Part shown: one piece after another, positions 24,836 to 38,128 of the stretch | Layout: the number at the start of each line of letters is the position of its first letter | Position numbering within the stretch: the stretch's first letter is position 1 | Assembly (NCBI RefSeq): GCF_048771995.1 | Contig: NC_133030.1 | Location: forward strand, 55,088,001-55,152,000 | Source: Taeniopygia guttata | Taxonomy: Eukaryota; Chordata; Aves; Passeriformes; Estrildidae | Direction: 5' to 3' | DNA: 64,000 nucleotides | The notes under the pieces: model-generated | Seen by the model: the letters and a program-made list of their open reading frames with translations, nothing else | What the model was told of the DNA's origin: nothing | Database searches by the model: none | Program-made: the position numbers and the translations under genes

Positions 24836-25780
24836 TTTTAAATACCTCCAGGGACAGTGACTCAACCACCTCCCTGAGCAGCCTGTTCAGCTGCCTGACA
24901 ACCCTTCTGGTGATGAAATTTTTCCTAATATCTCATCTCAACTTCCCCTGGCGCAACTTCGAGCCATTTCCTCTTGTGTTGCTTGTGACCTGGGAGAAGA
25001 GCACAACTCTCACCTCTCCACAACCTTCTTTGGGGTAGTTGTAGAGAGCAGTAACACTCCAGCAGTAACCTCCCTGTCCTTTCTGAACTGAGGGGCCCAG
25101 AACTGGGCACACAGCTGAGGTGTGGCCTCACCAGTGCTGAGTACAGGGGAATGGTCACTGCCCTGGTCCTGCTGGCCACACTATTGCTGACACAGGCCCA
25201 GATGCTGCTGGCCTTGGCCACCTGGGCACACTCTTGCCTCATGGTCAGACACTACTACATGACAGGACCTCTGCTTGTCCTCGACCCTCACACAATCGGC
25301 TTTGGCCCATCAATCCAGCCTGTTTAGAGCCCTCCTGCCCTCCAGCAGATCACAATCCTGCCCAGCTTGGTGTCTTCTGCAGACAGGGTGTCCTTGATGC
25401 CCTCATCCTGGTCATTGATAAAGACATTCAACAGAACTGGCCCCAACACTGCACCCTAGGGAACACCGCTTGTGACTGGATGCTCAATGGATGCAGCACC
25501 ATCCACCAGCACTCTGGGTTCAGCCATGCAGACTGTTTTTAACAGTGAAGAGTGCACCCATCCAAGCCATGGGCAGCTAGTTTCTCCAGGAGAATACTGT
25601 GGAAAACACTGTCAAAGCTTTACTGAAGTACATCCACAGCCTCCCCCTCATCCTCTCTGCAGACCACCTTGTCACAGGAGGACATCGGGTCAGTCAAGCA
25701 ATAGCAGTGCTCATTCTTCCATGTGATCATTCTCAGGCACTTCTGTGGTTTCCAACACATCAATATCCTTTGTGTCACTG
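24836..25780 (-). mobile_element. Degraded CR1 LINE with reverse-transcriptase remnant
   Basis: On the minus strand, high to low coordinate, the order is CR1 pol followed by its 3' part. Around 25,480-25,370 the translation reads GVxQGAVLGPVL, then FINDxDEG, then DTKLG, the conserved CR1 reverse-transcriptase block. The usual FADDTKLG box is altered (AEDTKLG), and in-frame stops are present. From about 25,640 the FSKALTVFSTV segment matches the block before it, though frame-disrupted. The low-coordinate end has the CR1 text for a chlorinated-looking 'caggctgctcagggaggtggttgagtcact' tail and stops near 24836 without terminal octamers. It is inactive and truncated at both ends. The right boundary is approximate. 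Confidence 0.8.
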
Positions 25781-28700
25781 CTGCCACATGGATCTTCATC
25801 CCCAGTCTCCACGAAACAACAGATGAAAGGACCTCCCCAGCACACCATCCTTCAGACACGGCTGTGTTGCCCCCAGGCTATCTCCAGGCCTGGTTTTATC
25901 CTTTTCCCCCTTCAAATTCATTAGGATTCTGTGTGGAGTGCTGAGTCCCTTAATCTAAAACCTATTGAGGGAGTGAGATATTTATTAGGCAAGTGTTGAG
26001 ATCTGATTTAAATAGATTTAAAGTATCTAATAGAACCACTGTGAAAAGATGTTATTAAAAATAATCTGTCTGAAATTTTGAATCTCATTACTAAAAACCA
26101 CATACATTTACTGAGATAATTACATTTTTTGAACAGCCAAAAGCCATATAATTTTCAACAATGTTGCATTACTTTTGTTTTTTGCCTTGACTCAGAGCAA
26201 TTGCAATAGCACTAGCTGCTTTTACATATCATAAAACCTTTATGCATCAAAGGAAAGCCAAGGAGATGCCAAAGACTACTAAAAGTAAAATTTATATGTA
26301 TACAAAAGCCTGCTACAGTAACTGAAGCTAGTAAAATAGATCAAAGAGTGACTTTTCTGTGCACATTTTCTGAGTATAGGAAAAATACAGGGGAGTGTTC
26401 TTATCATTTAAGTATTTAGCTAATCCTGTCAGAAGGAACAGCAGTCTTTCATATTCAGTACTGTCAGCATATGCCTTTTTATTCTCTCTCATGTGCTCAG
26501 TAAGTCCACAATAAAGCAACAGTATTTTGGTAATATTCAAATAGTTTTAGTTTGTATTGACTTTAGATGGATTTGTTTAGATAGCCTGTGTGGCATTTTG
26601 CTATTCACTGAATTTCTCTATTGGAACATTCATTTTGATAGAATATGAGAGGAGAAAGAGGAAGTATTAAATGGGAATTAAACTGCAGACTGACTAAAGA
26701 CTGGGTTAAAGTGATTGCAGCATCTTTACATATGATTAATAAATACTTGTACTTAAAAAAGAAGAGCTTTTCTCAATTTCATGATGATATTTAAAAGCAA
26801 TTATAGCAGCTATGGAGGAGACAGCTTCTATGTTTAACGGAACATTCTTAGGGATAATATTAAAATCTAGTTCAAACGTCAGATTTGCTGTTTGGAAACT
26901 GACCCTTCCTGGCCCCATTTCAAGTGGACTGTCCTGCTTGCAATTTTTAGCTTCCACTGTCACTAAGCAAGATTGGTACCCTACAGGGTAATCAGATTTA
27001 GCCAAACAAGAACTTAATTTACATCCTGTGCAGAGCCCACAGGCCAATCTTTTGCATAAAGACTTGAAAATTGAAGTGTTTTCATGAAAGGATAATATAT
27101 GCCTGGAACTGTAATATGCACGAATAACATTTTCATACTAAAAATTATATCCACTGATCACTGTAAACTGACTCACAGAGTAATAAACCCATAATTGAAT
27201 ATTCAAATTTATTTATCAAAAAAAATTGGGAAACACAGCTCATTTTATTTCTTAGCAGTTTATGTCTTCATAAGTGCATGGAATGTAATAATCTTGAAGT
27301 ACATACTCATTAGTAGTCACAATTGTATAAATCAATTCTTTGTGCCTTGGCTTTGCATTCATTAATGGATTAAGATTTACCCAAGTATTGTGAGATTTAC
27401 TTGACAGATACATTCAAACAGCAGATGCTGTGGAAGTGCAAGAGTAGTACATTGGGCTAGAAATAATAAAGGCAGAAGAATACATGATCCCTTTTCAAGT
27501 CTGATCTTACTCAGAAGTATTACTATGTAGTGACTTATTTACAGTCCAGATCAGTTCTAGAAGCCATGTAAATGCTCTGAAGGCACGGTCCATTTCATAC
27601 ATTGGCTTGTGGTTCAACTACCCATTTAATTGAGTTTCTTATACTTTGCAGGGAAAGGCACAGTGATTTTGCTTTCTGGTGTATGCAGGTTCTCATCCTT
27701 AGGGTGATCCCAGGTGTGCTGTGACTGCTTGAGACAGCAGGAGGCAGCAAAAATGTCTCTATGCATCTCCTGAGGCTGCCAGGAGGCAATTAGCACCAGC
27801 CTAAGCCAGAGCAGCCCTGAAGCTACTCTGATGGACCATGTGTGGCATGAGTTTCCAGCAGCCCCCCTGCCAGTCAAGGCACTCAGCAGTGCTCTGTTCA
27901 CACCGCTGCCTCCAAAGAGCCCACTGATATGATTCAGCTGCAGACTTGGCTGTGATACTTCCATCAGCTGAGCCAAAACACATTAACAGGCGAAACACAA
28001 GTTTCAGAATCATAAGAACTTCAGGTCACTATTCATATCTCATTGTAAAAGAACTTCCTGTTGACAAATTGTAAGAAATCCTTGCCATGGAAAAATTCTC
28101 ATATGATGATTGAGATGTAGCATACATTGGCTGTTTTTAAAGGGTTCCAGAAAAGCTACAGACTTCAATTCCTGGAATGACTCAAATAATTTAAAGTCTA
28201 AATTCCTGGGAGAGAGCAGAGGGGCTATGTGTTGTTTTGCAAAACAGACTTTGTAGTTAAGGCTATTTAAGAAGACAAAATCAATGAATTTCAAATTTCA
28301 AAAGAGTCTGACTGCCTTGATTGCTTTCCAAGTGATTGTATTATCCTGGAGTGTCATATAGAAAATAGCTGGTATGATACAGCATAAATATTCTGCAACA
28401 AACCAAGTCAAGTAATTTCTGACCCTAGTAGCTCCACAATGAATACTTAGGAGAAAACACTTATTTGTTCAAAATTTTATAAGAATGGAAGACAAAATGC
28501 AAACTAAGTTCCAATGAATATGTAAGAAAATGTCTTCTGAATTTATCAATCTTCTTTTCACATTTACCAAAATAGCATTTCACTTTTACTGTCATGTCTG
28601 GAAAAACTCCAGTTTCTTCAGGCCTCGTGAAAAATTCCACCATGGAAAACAGAACAAAATACTAAGCTGACATATGAGTAAATAGCCACAGGTATCAATT

Positions 28701-29293
28701 TGTGCCAAAGAAGTAATCCAGCTCACTTCAAAGAAAAAAAAATCAGTTCTGCCATAGGATATTGCAGAGCAATTTGAATTGACAAGAGATGCTCAAAATT
28801 AATTTTGTTTGCTGCCTCTCCCCTGGTGCTGCTTCTGCAAAAGGGCAGAAAGGGGTCTATTCATTGGGACACCTGAGGGCTTGCTGGGCATGTCTAAGGT
28901 ACCATGGTATCTCAGCCCTAAATCTGAGTACCAGAGGACTGAGTAAAACAGGCTGGTGCTGGGACAATGTGGCCGAAGAGCTGCCACTGTGCAGAGCACT
29001 TTTCCATCTCAGGAAGGTTTTTCTCAGGCTTTTAAATCATGAGGTTTACAGTTTTTCTAAAAGGAACAAAGCTGCTTATTACTTACTGACTTCAGTCTAT
29101 AATTTATAGGTATTATCAAATAGCCACCTAGCACTCAATGTTCAATTTTGTATGTAATTAACAATGTCATTTCAGTATTCTTAGCTACTATATGTTTACA
29201 TGTAAATTAGAAAAGCAATCTCACTTGTTTACAATATGGACTTTGGTTTTAGGCACTACCCAACAGAATTCATAACCAAAAATTCATAACCAA

Positions 29294-29317
29294 ATTCATA
29301 TGAGTGTTCATATGAAT
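29294..29317. repeat. Perfect 10-bp inverted repeat
   Basis: ATTCATATGA and TCATATGAAT flank a GTGT loop, within a patch (29265-29335) that repeats AATTCATAAC several times. It is a short, probably slippage-derived AT-rich palindrome. Confidence 0.7.
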
Positions 29318-32300
29318 ATTCATTCAGAATTCATAACTAAAAAGAGATAGAAAAGAAGTGAAATTAATGAAAAAGACGGTTAACACAGCATTCCAGCCTC
29401 TTTTGGCTGCAAAATGAGTGGGATGGGAAGTGACAAATGTGTGAACCATCCTTTAAAGGAATTTAGAGTGCTTTCTGCATTGGTGTACAATAAACCTGGC
29501 AGCACCATTTTACAGTTATGTAGTTAATTACAAGGATGTGGAGCACGTTAAACTGCTGCCCACAATGGAACCCTTTACAGGGTAGATTTCTGGTCAGTGT
29601 TATACACTGGGGAAGGAAGATAGTGTTATTCATCAGCCTTTTCTGTGTGAGTCATGGCAGCTTTCAAACATATGGTGATGGTGTACTTTGTAGCCCTTCA
29701 GCATGTAATGTGAAGTGCAACACTGTGTAGGCAGTACATTTCACTTTCATGGCTAATTTATATTTATCAGTTGTTCCCAGCTTTGTCTTAGTTTTAACTG
29801 AGGCATGTGTCAGTTCCTCTTTGCAGCTACATTATCTTCAATAGGTAGACTTTGATAAAAAACTGCTCTATATATGTCTTGGAACAATTTCAATATATTT
29901 CCATTTGAGTTTTCATTAAAATAATTATTTTAGATATTAAGGATTAATCTTGTGTTAAAATACATGGATTCAAAATCTAAAGTTCTGCATATGGCATGTT
30001 TCAACAACTCCAGAGAACTTTCCCAGGAGGCTGTAGCTAATTGGTGTGGCAGAGTGAGCTGCTCTCTGTAATCAAAACACCTCCAACAGTCCAGGTGTTT
30101 TAGGTGACAATGCTGTCATAGATAACCATGGCAGCATAGATTTTTTCCTTCAAGGAAATTACTATAAGGTGTACTCTGTGAATTTTCTTATGCCCAGCTG
30201 GCCACCAAAGTCAAAGGCCAAGGAGTCCTGCTTTAATTTCTTATTTATATTTGTCCTCTAAAGTAAAATTGAAGCCTCAGAATATCTGTAATGACCTACA
30301 AACCACTGAGGTTAGTAGCCTTCTTAGCCAGTTGCTGCTTAAATTACCCACATTGAATCTAGTCTTTGGCATAAGGAGAACCTTCAGAATATGATGTGAT
30401 GCAGCAATGTCTGCCAAACTTGTCATACTTAGTTCATCCTCTCACTGTTTTTTTTTTTTTTATACCTATGCTGGTCAATAAAAAACCTCTACACAGATGT
30501 AGGAGGAATTGCTTCAGAAATTGACACCTATAAGGCTACTTTCTAGGGCCTCCTTTCACATCCCCTAAATACAGGGGATATACTGAGTGTGGGTAGGCTA
30601 GGTTAGAGATGGGCCCCAGGGAGGGAGATCATCTGTCCTTATCCTGCATCTGCTCTGTTTCCCAGGAGACAGGATGAGGAACAAAATATCTAGCACAGAC
30701 AGTTCTGTTTGCTATTGATTTTTAGAGTGACTCTGCCCTTCTCAGCCCTATGTCGTGTCTACCATCCATCTTGCCACAGGCACATTCAGAGAAGCCATTT
30801 TCTGTACAGACATAATTGGTCATTGGCACAGAAACGACAGAAACTATTGTCACACAGCAGAAGCATTTCCATTTCCCTTGGGGCAGACTGTATTACCATG
30901 AAGTCCCCAGTCCAGTGCAGCTGGGTACTGCCCCTGAAATACCCTCTTAACACAAACAAGGCAAACTCCAACAATGAAAAGTGGATGTACAACAGCCTCC
31001 CATAAAAAATGAGAATTTCCAATCAAGCTTGAATGCCAAGTGATTTTGGTATAATTCCATATAGAGCATTAGCTAAGGAAGAGAGAAAAACATTTAATGG
31101 AAGAAAGGGGTATAAAATTTTGGCAATTACTGTGCCATGTGCAGAAAAGGAATGCATTAAATGTAAGGGAGGTTTACTGGTAAATCTGACTTGAGAGCAA
31201 ATGTTTTAGATAGTGACCATGGCACAAACATTTGCAGCTCTTTAGGCTCAAGAAAGATGAAGCAAATAGGAGCAGAGAAGGGCAAATTGAATAATCAGGG
31301 AGATGTAGAATCTCTTTTAAAGAGATTAAGAGTTCAGTTTGTTTAGCCAAGCAAATTGATGGTCATGAGGGGAGAAAGGTGTGCAGAATCTGCAACACAG
31401 GTGAGTGGAGGAAGAACCAGCTAAGAGTTAAGCAAGAAAGAACCTTCTTTTTCTACAATAATTTAATTAAACATATAAAAAAGAAGTGTTACTTGTGAGG
31501 ACTTCCTTAAAAATGCAAACACATAGAGAAATGGAGCTAATCACTAGCCAGGGAAAAGAGCCAGAAAAAAAATATCACAATTTGGCACAATATCTGTATG
31601 TATATATTACCCTTGAGAATGCTCAGTGAAGGAGTGATGTTCTTGGGCAGGAAGGGCAAGATGCCTGCTTGGTTTTCAGTGGACTTTGATAATTACATTT
31701 AGAAAGAGACCTGATTAGGTGGTTGCCTGAAATGGCTTTTAGACTTCAGAGATTTTGTTGTCTTTCTTTCATCAGTAGGTGCAAATTTCTTCTTGGAAAA
31801 GGTCACATACAGCAATACATTGGCATTAGCATTTCTTGTGATTAGCTTATGCATAAGCTTTAATAAAAGGCATATCCGAAAAATCACAGCTTCCTTCTTC
31901 TCTAAATGTATGTAGGAACCTCAGTGAGAATAAAGGGTATAGATCTCCTATATCAGTGTGAGAAAGCACCTGTTTTCCTGGTGCTGAGGCAAATTTATAT
32001 TCTAGTCTGTGCCTCTGCCTGATATTGATTGGAAAAAAAAAATAGTGCTTTTCCTACATTTTCAGAGATTCACTTCTCAAAATAAGAAAAATCTCATACT
32101 ATTTAATGAAATTATCCCAGATTTACACTACTGTGTCACTGAAATTACAGTCCTCACAGCCCTCACAGGGTGGTAATTTTGTTTTGGATTTTTTTTTTAA
32201 GAAAAAGCATTTTTCATAATGAAACTATGGAGGATTTAATGAAAAAAGGTTATAAATAAGTCTCCTCTGCTAAGGATCCTACAATGACTACTGAAATTAC

Positions 32301-34847
32301 CAAGGAAAGAGTCTCACCTAATCTAATTGCAAATAATCTGGCAGGCAAACTGTATGAATTAGCAGAGCTCTAAAGGAATGCTGACAAACCATACAGGTAA
32401 TTAAGAGCTAGTGTTCTAAAAAAGGGAAGAGGATAATGGAAGCAGTAAGAAAGCAGACTCTTAGAAATCAGTAAAGGTGGTCCTTTTTTCCCCTGCTTTT
32501 ACCTACATGTTCCTGGGTTTGAACAAAGACACATGATTTTGTGTTTGGAAGAGTCTGTTTGTTGTGTTTGTAGAATAAAGTTTTTTCCCCATCAATACTA
32601 GGCCTTATCCCAACATAAAGGTAAAAAAGGGAGCTGATTCATAGTTGGGAAGTAAGGATATAGTAGGGTGAACAGGAAGCACTGTACCACAGACAATGTT
32701 ATTATTCCAGTAGTGGCCAAGTGTGATATTCCCTCAACTGCCTGTTTTTTATTTCCTCTGGAGGATCTAATATACTTCTGCAATGGTTCAGTGGCTGAGG
32801 TAGGTGAATACAGAAATAAATGCAACTTCCTGTGACTCATATGCAGAGATTAATAATCCTCATAACCTTGAATGAGCAACTGAAACCCCAGGGGTGAATA
32901 AACTCACTGAGAAGTGAAAGTATGGAGGAAGGAAAGGAGGAACCTAAATGGAATGTTATCTTTCTTCACGCATAAGCGCTAAAAGTCATGCAGAGTGAAT
33001 ATGGAGAAGAGAATATTTACAAGCCAGAAAGGTGCTGGTAGTCAACCATCAGCTGACTATGGAGCATGGAAACAAGTGAGGAAGAAATTTGCTTCATCTT
33101 TCAATGAAATGAGAGGTATGACAGAAGGCAGAACATAAATTGCTGGTAGAGCATAGTGAGCATAGTGGTGTAAACATTTCCTCATAGAGGTGGCAACTTA
33201 TTCCTTGAATGCAAGGAGTAAAAATACAAGTCTAATTATTACCACAAGCTCTCCTCTGTGAATCCTCAACCTGTCCAGAATTTTGATGTTTAAAGTAGGA
33301 TCTTGGAGAATACTGACAGTGTCTGTAAACTCATAGCACAGAGTATTAGAACTTGTCAAAGGGTGGAATCCTTAGCTCCTTGATCACTTACTACTTTGAA
33401 GATAACAATGGAAGTCAGGATATATAAATATAGCTGTGTTGCTGAAACTTTCTAGTATTTTCCTCTATGTTCACAGTAATATTGACATGCAAATTCTCTA
33501 GCTTTCCAGTGGTTATTTTAACTGTATTACCTGAGGTTTTCATAACAAAACTGTTTTAAAGCTAATTGAATGTGCTGCTTAAACCTTTCATTCACTATAT
33601 TATGTTCTTTAGTAGCAGCAGAGCTCTGTAATAACTAAGAGTTAAAAAAATATCTTGTTAACAAAATATCCAGTGCAAGTATCTTGCTCTGTTTTAAAAA
33701 ATACAACAGAAATTAACTGTTAAGACTTGAATTAACACTGCACGCTTTACTTCCTTGTTATTTCTCTATGGAGAGAAAACAGCAGGGAAAAGCAAACTGG
33801 CTTCCATTTGTTGCAACTTCCTAGAAATCCGAAAAAGGAGAATTCACTTGCATGTAAATAAAGCTTATTGACTTGGGAAGCAGGATCATGATCAGTGTTT
33901 ATTTTACTTAGAATTAATGCCTTGCCTGACAGTGGGTTCCCAATGGTAAGTTCAGGCATTTGACAATGAGTCAAGCAAAGCAAAACACACTCCTTTTACC
34001 CCAAAGTGCCTGAATTCTCTGGCAAAAAGGTAGCTCTGCATGCAGTAATTGTACACATGAACAAAAGAGTTGGGCTAAAATTGTGCCTAGGACTGGGTAC
34101 TTGACATTTCTGAGTCTTGAGCACTGGTTTTTATGTCTCCTCTTTTCCTTAAAGGATGTTCTGGTAGGAAATACAAACTAAAACATATGCAACTGTCAAG
34201 TGGTTGTGATGAAAAACCAGACAGATTGCTGAATCTGGCCTTTCAATATTTATTATTGCCAGGATGCTTTTAAATAGCACTTTAGCAGCAGTTGAAATTA
34301 CTCCAATATAGTACTTTATTGTGGCCATATTTCTAAAATGATGTCATAGACTTTATAGACTATAAGATTAGATTGAAAAAAAAAATTCTCTTTTGGTGGG
34401 AAGATCCTCTAAGACAGAAGGATGTGTTTTTTTAGTACAGTGGTGTGCTGGTGGCATTTGGCCACCGTCAACCCATCACAAACTGTAAAATAAAATGACC
34501 CACACTTCTTAAAGGAAGTGAACCTGAATTTCTTTAGAGGCTTGCCCCATTTCTGGATGTCAGTTAAGCTGACCTCAGTTTGCTGTGTGTATTTCTCACA
34601 CTGTTGCACATCAAAAACCACAGAGCTTTATGCTGCATTAGTTGAACTGTTTGCTCTTTGCTCTCCCGCTGTGAATTACAAACCTCCCTCCCTCTTCTGG
34701 GAGTAGATGGAAATTGGTATATTGAGACTAAAGAATCCAGCATTGTAAATAATTTGTTTTGGGGTTTTGTTTTGGTATGCACTCAGGAGTCTGCAGAAAA
34801 CAATGGCGACTTTGCTGGTGATAGGCAAAGGAGCATAAAAGTCACCA

Positions 34848-34983
34848 TCCTTGGAGGTGTTTAAGCAAAGACTGGACATGGCACTTAGTGCCATGGTCTA
34901 GTTGACATGGCAGTGATTGGTTGTAGGTTGGACTTGATAATCTCAGCGGTCTTTTCCAACCGAATTGACTCTGTGATTTTGTA
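34848..34983 (+). mobile_element. CR1 LINE 3' tail
   Basis: The sequence follows the CR1 3' end in order: CCTTGGAGGTGTTTAAGCA, then GACATGGCACTTAGTGCCAT, GGTTGGACTTGATAATCTC, and TCTTTTCCAACCGAATTGA with a CTCTGTGATTTTG end in place of the normal terminal octamers. It is plus-strand oriented, 5'-truncated and about 135 bp long. Confidence 0.85.
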
Positions 34984-36937
34984 ATATAGTAGAGACAACA
35001 TGTCTCAATAATTTAATCAAAAAATCAGGGCTTGCAGCATAACTAGTTCCTTAAGAGAAAATGGAAATGTGGGCACTGAATAGTTTTTACTGCTAGATGA
35101 ACCTGGATAATTCTCATGTAGATGAGACAGGAAAAACAAGATCCAAATGAAGAGGAACTCCTTGGATATTTCAGGTCAGGAAGTAGCTTGAGGAAAAATC
35201 ATCTTCACCAAGTCTTTCCTGTGTCTAGCTTCTGCTGTGTGCCATAAACAGAGAGGAGTAAGACTGCACTATAGTTCCATTGAGCTAATCAACCTTCCTG
35301 CAGGAGGGAGCTTATAGTGTGTGCTGTTTATGTGGGAAATTGCCAGGATGCATATACTTGATTAGCCAGCATATTATGAATCAGGGTCATAGCTGGAGTA
35401 GTTGCTTTGTTCAGAGATGCTCATATCCCTGGGGTAAGCAGCTAATTGCAGGAAATCTTTTAAAGCAAATGTGTGATAGGAAGAAAGCAATGAATATTGT
35501 TTATTCAAAAGGCAGGAGTGGTTCCTTTGAATCAGTTCTCTTGCATAATTATGTAATTAGGGCATGTTCTATTTTTAATTAAAGCTCTTGCATATTAATG
35601 AGAATACTCTGAACCTGTGAACCAATTGGTATAACTCTTTAAAATGTAGTTTCTGTAAGGGAATGCCCTTCAATCTTTTTTCCCCTTTCGTATTACTGTG
35701 CAAAGAGATATTTCACACTGTTATAATTAGGTTGTATTGCCTGTTAAAACTAGAATGTGGTTAATTAAACCATTAATATAAAATTGCCAGAGAAAAGTTT
35801 TAAATGGAGATGAAGAATGCAAGAACGTGCTGCTTGGAAATACTTGTATCAAAACTGGGGTTTGCTGGACAGCTGGATCTGTGTAAAATATCAATCAGAG
35901 AGTGGAATTCAGTAAGTATACTTAATTTCCCTCAGCTTTTCAAATCCAGCAATGATTCTCTGTATTTACAGTCTGAAGACTATCTATGTTCCCCTAACTT
36001 TGCTTTGTTTCTTGTGGGCTTCTGTGACTCTTCCTGTTCTTCTGCCTGTTTGACAACAACATTAGCTTTGATTCCTCTTCTGACTTCCTGCTTATTCTTA
36101 GGAGCCTTGCTTTCTCACCCGACTCTTGTTCTCACATCTATTCTGTAGACTTGCTCAGCATTGTACATGAGGGCAAACATATGTAAGATCTGCTTTCCTT
36201 GAATACTTTAAATATTACCACTTAGGTGAGGCTGCATATTTTCATTTACCACTATACCTCTATGTTCTTCTATTAGGTTATGATTCATACCCTGTACATA
36301 TTGCAGGTCCCCTCCCACTGAAAAATGCTATTCTATTCTATGTGGAGCTCAGGTGATAATGCATCACAATACAGCTCTTTCATAAAGTTAGGCTGTCACT
36401 AATCCCTGATGATTTACAGTGTACATTTTACAGCTTTGCTATAATTAATGTTTTGAGTGCTTGTTTTTTTGGGGTATTTGTTTTTGTTGTATTGTTTGTT
36501 TGTTTGGGTTTTTAAATGGTTATTTTCATTTTTTTTTTTCTATCTTATACCTCAGTTCCCTCCATCATTTCTTTCTGGGCTTAACGTCTACCTAGTGGAA
36601 CATAACATGAAAATACTGTGGCTGTTCCTTCCTCTCTAGCAAGAGTGGGAATGAAATTGGAAGCTGCAAAGAAATAGTTCTTTGCACATTCTTTGACAAG
36701 TGTCACTGAGTTCTCATGGAACTCTTACTTTTCATGTATAAACCTGTGTAAGAGCAGGGATCTTTCACTTACCTCCACGCAGAACAAAGATGAGGGCATT
36801 GAAATATATTGGCAACATTCACTGAGCTCTATGTGGTGGGCAACCTCCAACACAGTACTTGTCCTTCAGCTTATTTCTCTGTGACTTACTCCATGAGCCA
36901 CTGCAAACTGCAGGGATTTTCAAGCATATTTCATGAA

Positions 36938-37262
36938 GTCATGGTTGGAAGAGACCCTCATGATTTTCCAGTTCAACCATCCACCCAGCATTGCCCCTGT
37001 AACCCCATGACCACTAAACCACATTGCCCAGTGCCACATCCAGGTGCCTCTTATCACCTCTGGGGTGGTGGCTCCACCAGCTCCCCGGGCAACCTATTCC
37101 AGAGAATGATGAGGTTCCTCCTGAGCCTCCTGTTCTTGAAACCAAACCAACTCGGGCCCCTCAGCCATTCCTCATAAGACACGTTTTCTAGACATTTCAT
37201 GAGCCTTGCTGCCCTTTGCTGGACACACTCCAGCACCTCAACGTCCTTTTTAAAGGGAGCGG
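36938..37262 (-). mobile_element. CR1 LINE 3' fragment beside the KLC1 CpG island
   Basis: A minus-strand CR1 tail. Its 3' end is at the low coordinate (GTCATGGTTGGAAGAGACC on the plus strand), followed by the CR1 segments for GGTGGAGCCACCACCCC, the frame GELVEPP, and 'GVLECVQQRAARL'-like text near the high end. On the minus strand a frame through 37054-37281 still reads RRLRRNLIILWNRLPGELV. It ends about 100 bp before the CpG island starts. Confidence 0.8.
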
Positions 37263-37699
37263 AAGATTTTCCCAGAGACATCCAACTGAGATGGGGGCAT
37301 CAGTTTCACGAGTCCTGCATTCACCATAACCCTGAACACCTTTCCACGGGAGTAGGTCAAACCAGCGCCAAGAGCATCAGCAGTGGAGCGAGAACGCCCC
37401 AGTGTCACCGAGGGCGCCCCGAGGAAACGCCGGGATCTGCTCTGCACTGACATCCACTTGAGGCAAATCTTAGCGAGGTTTAGCGTGGCTGCACTGGCAG
37501 CCTCGGGGATGCACCTGAAGCCCGGAGCTGCCCAGAGCATCCAGCCCGGCGCTGCCGCGCTCCCGGGCAGGGATGGCGCCGTGAGGGGGGCGCTGGGAGA
37601 GAAGGGCGCGCGGGCGCTTGTGGGAGAAGGGGGGCGCCGCCATGTCAGGCGGGGCGGGAGGGAAGGAGGGAGGGGAGCGCGGGGCGGGACCGGGGCGGT

Positions 37700-38017
37700 G
37701 GCCGCAGCCGCAGCAGCAGCGGCCGGGGCGGTGGTGGCGGCTGCCGGCAGCTGTCAGCGCCCGCTCCGCCGGCGCCGACCCCCGCGGCCCTGCAGCGCCT
37801 TGCGGGGAGCACTGAGTGCGCCGTGGTGCTGACTCGCTTCTTTCTCGCCTTCCCTCTCTCTCTCCGCTCCTCTCTCCCCCCAAAAAACCCTTTTCCTTCC
37901 TCCCTTTCGCCCGCCCATCGCTGACATCCTCCTCCGGCCGCCTCCCCGCCCCGGGCTGCGCGGCCCCCGCCGCCCCAGCGAGCGCTGCGCACATCGCCCG
38001 AGCTGCAGCACCGAGCG
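37700..38017 (+). other. KLC1: KLC1 non-coding first exon
   Basis: The donor GCG|GTGAGC (GT at 38018-38019) lies in the CpG island, and the next recognisable KLC1 exon begins one base before its ATG at 54569. This implies an untranslated first exon and a 16.5 kb first intron, as in mammalian KLC1. The 5' boundary is a guess. No frame through this exon reaches the KLC1 ATG as an AUG-initiated in-frame extension. Confidence 0.55.
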
Positions 38018-38050
38018 GTGAGCGGGGGGAGCCGCCGGGCCGGGACGCGG

Positions 38051-38128
38051 GGTTTGTGTGTGTGCGGGTGTGTGTGCGGGTGTGTTTGGGTGTGTGTGTG
38101 CGGGTGTGTTTGGGTGCGGGTGTCTGGG
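38051..38128 (+). repeat. GT/CGGG-rich minisatellite
   Basis: Alternating GTGTGTGTGCGGG and GTGTGTTTGGGT units, 34 bases past the KLC1 exon 1 donor. The repeat alternates purine and pyrimidine with regular G triplets. Confidence 0.85.

Larger units (their letters stand above)
22930..36930. other. Intergenic interval COA8 to KLC1
   Basis: About 14 kb of AT-rich DNA without a recognisable coding exon. It contains a degraded CR1 copy (24836-25780), a CR1 tail (34848-34983), a perfect 10-bp inverted repeat (29294-29317), and AT-rich blocks with TAATTA-type homeodomain cores around 35,520-35,800. A 116-codon minus-strand frame at 27626-27976 has no recognisable domain and I do not call it. Confidence 0.6.
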
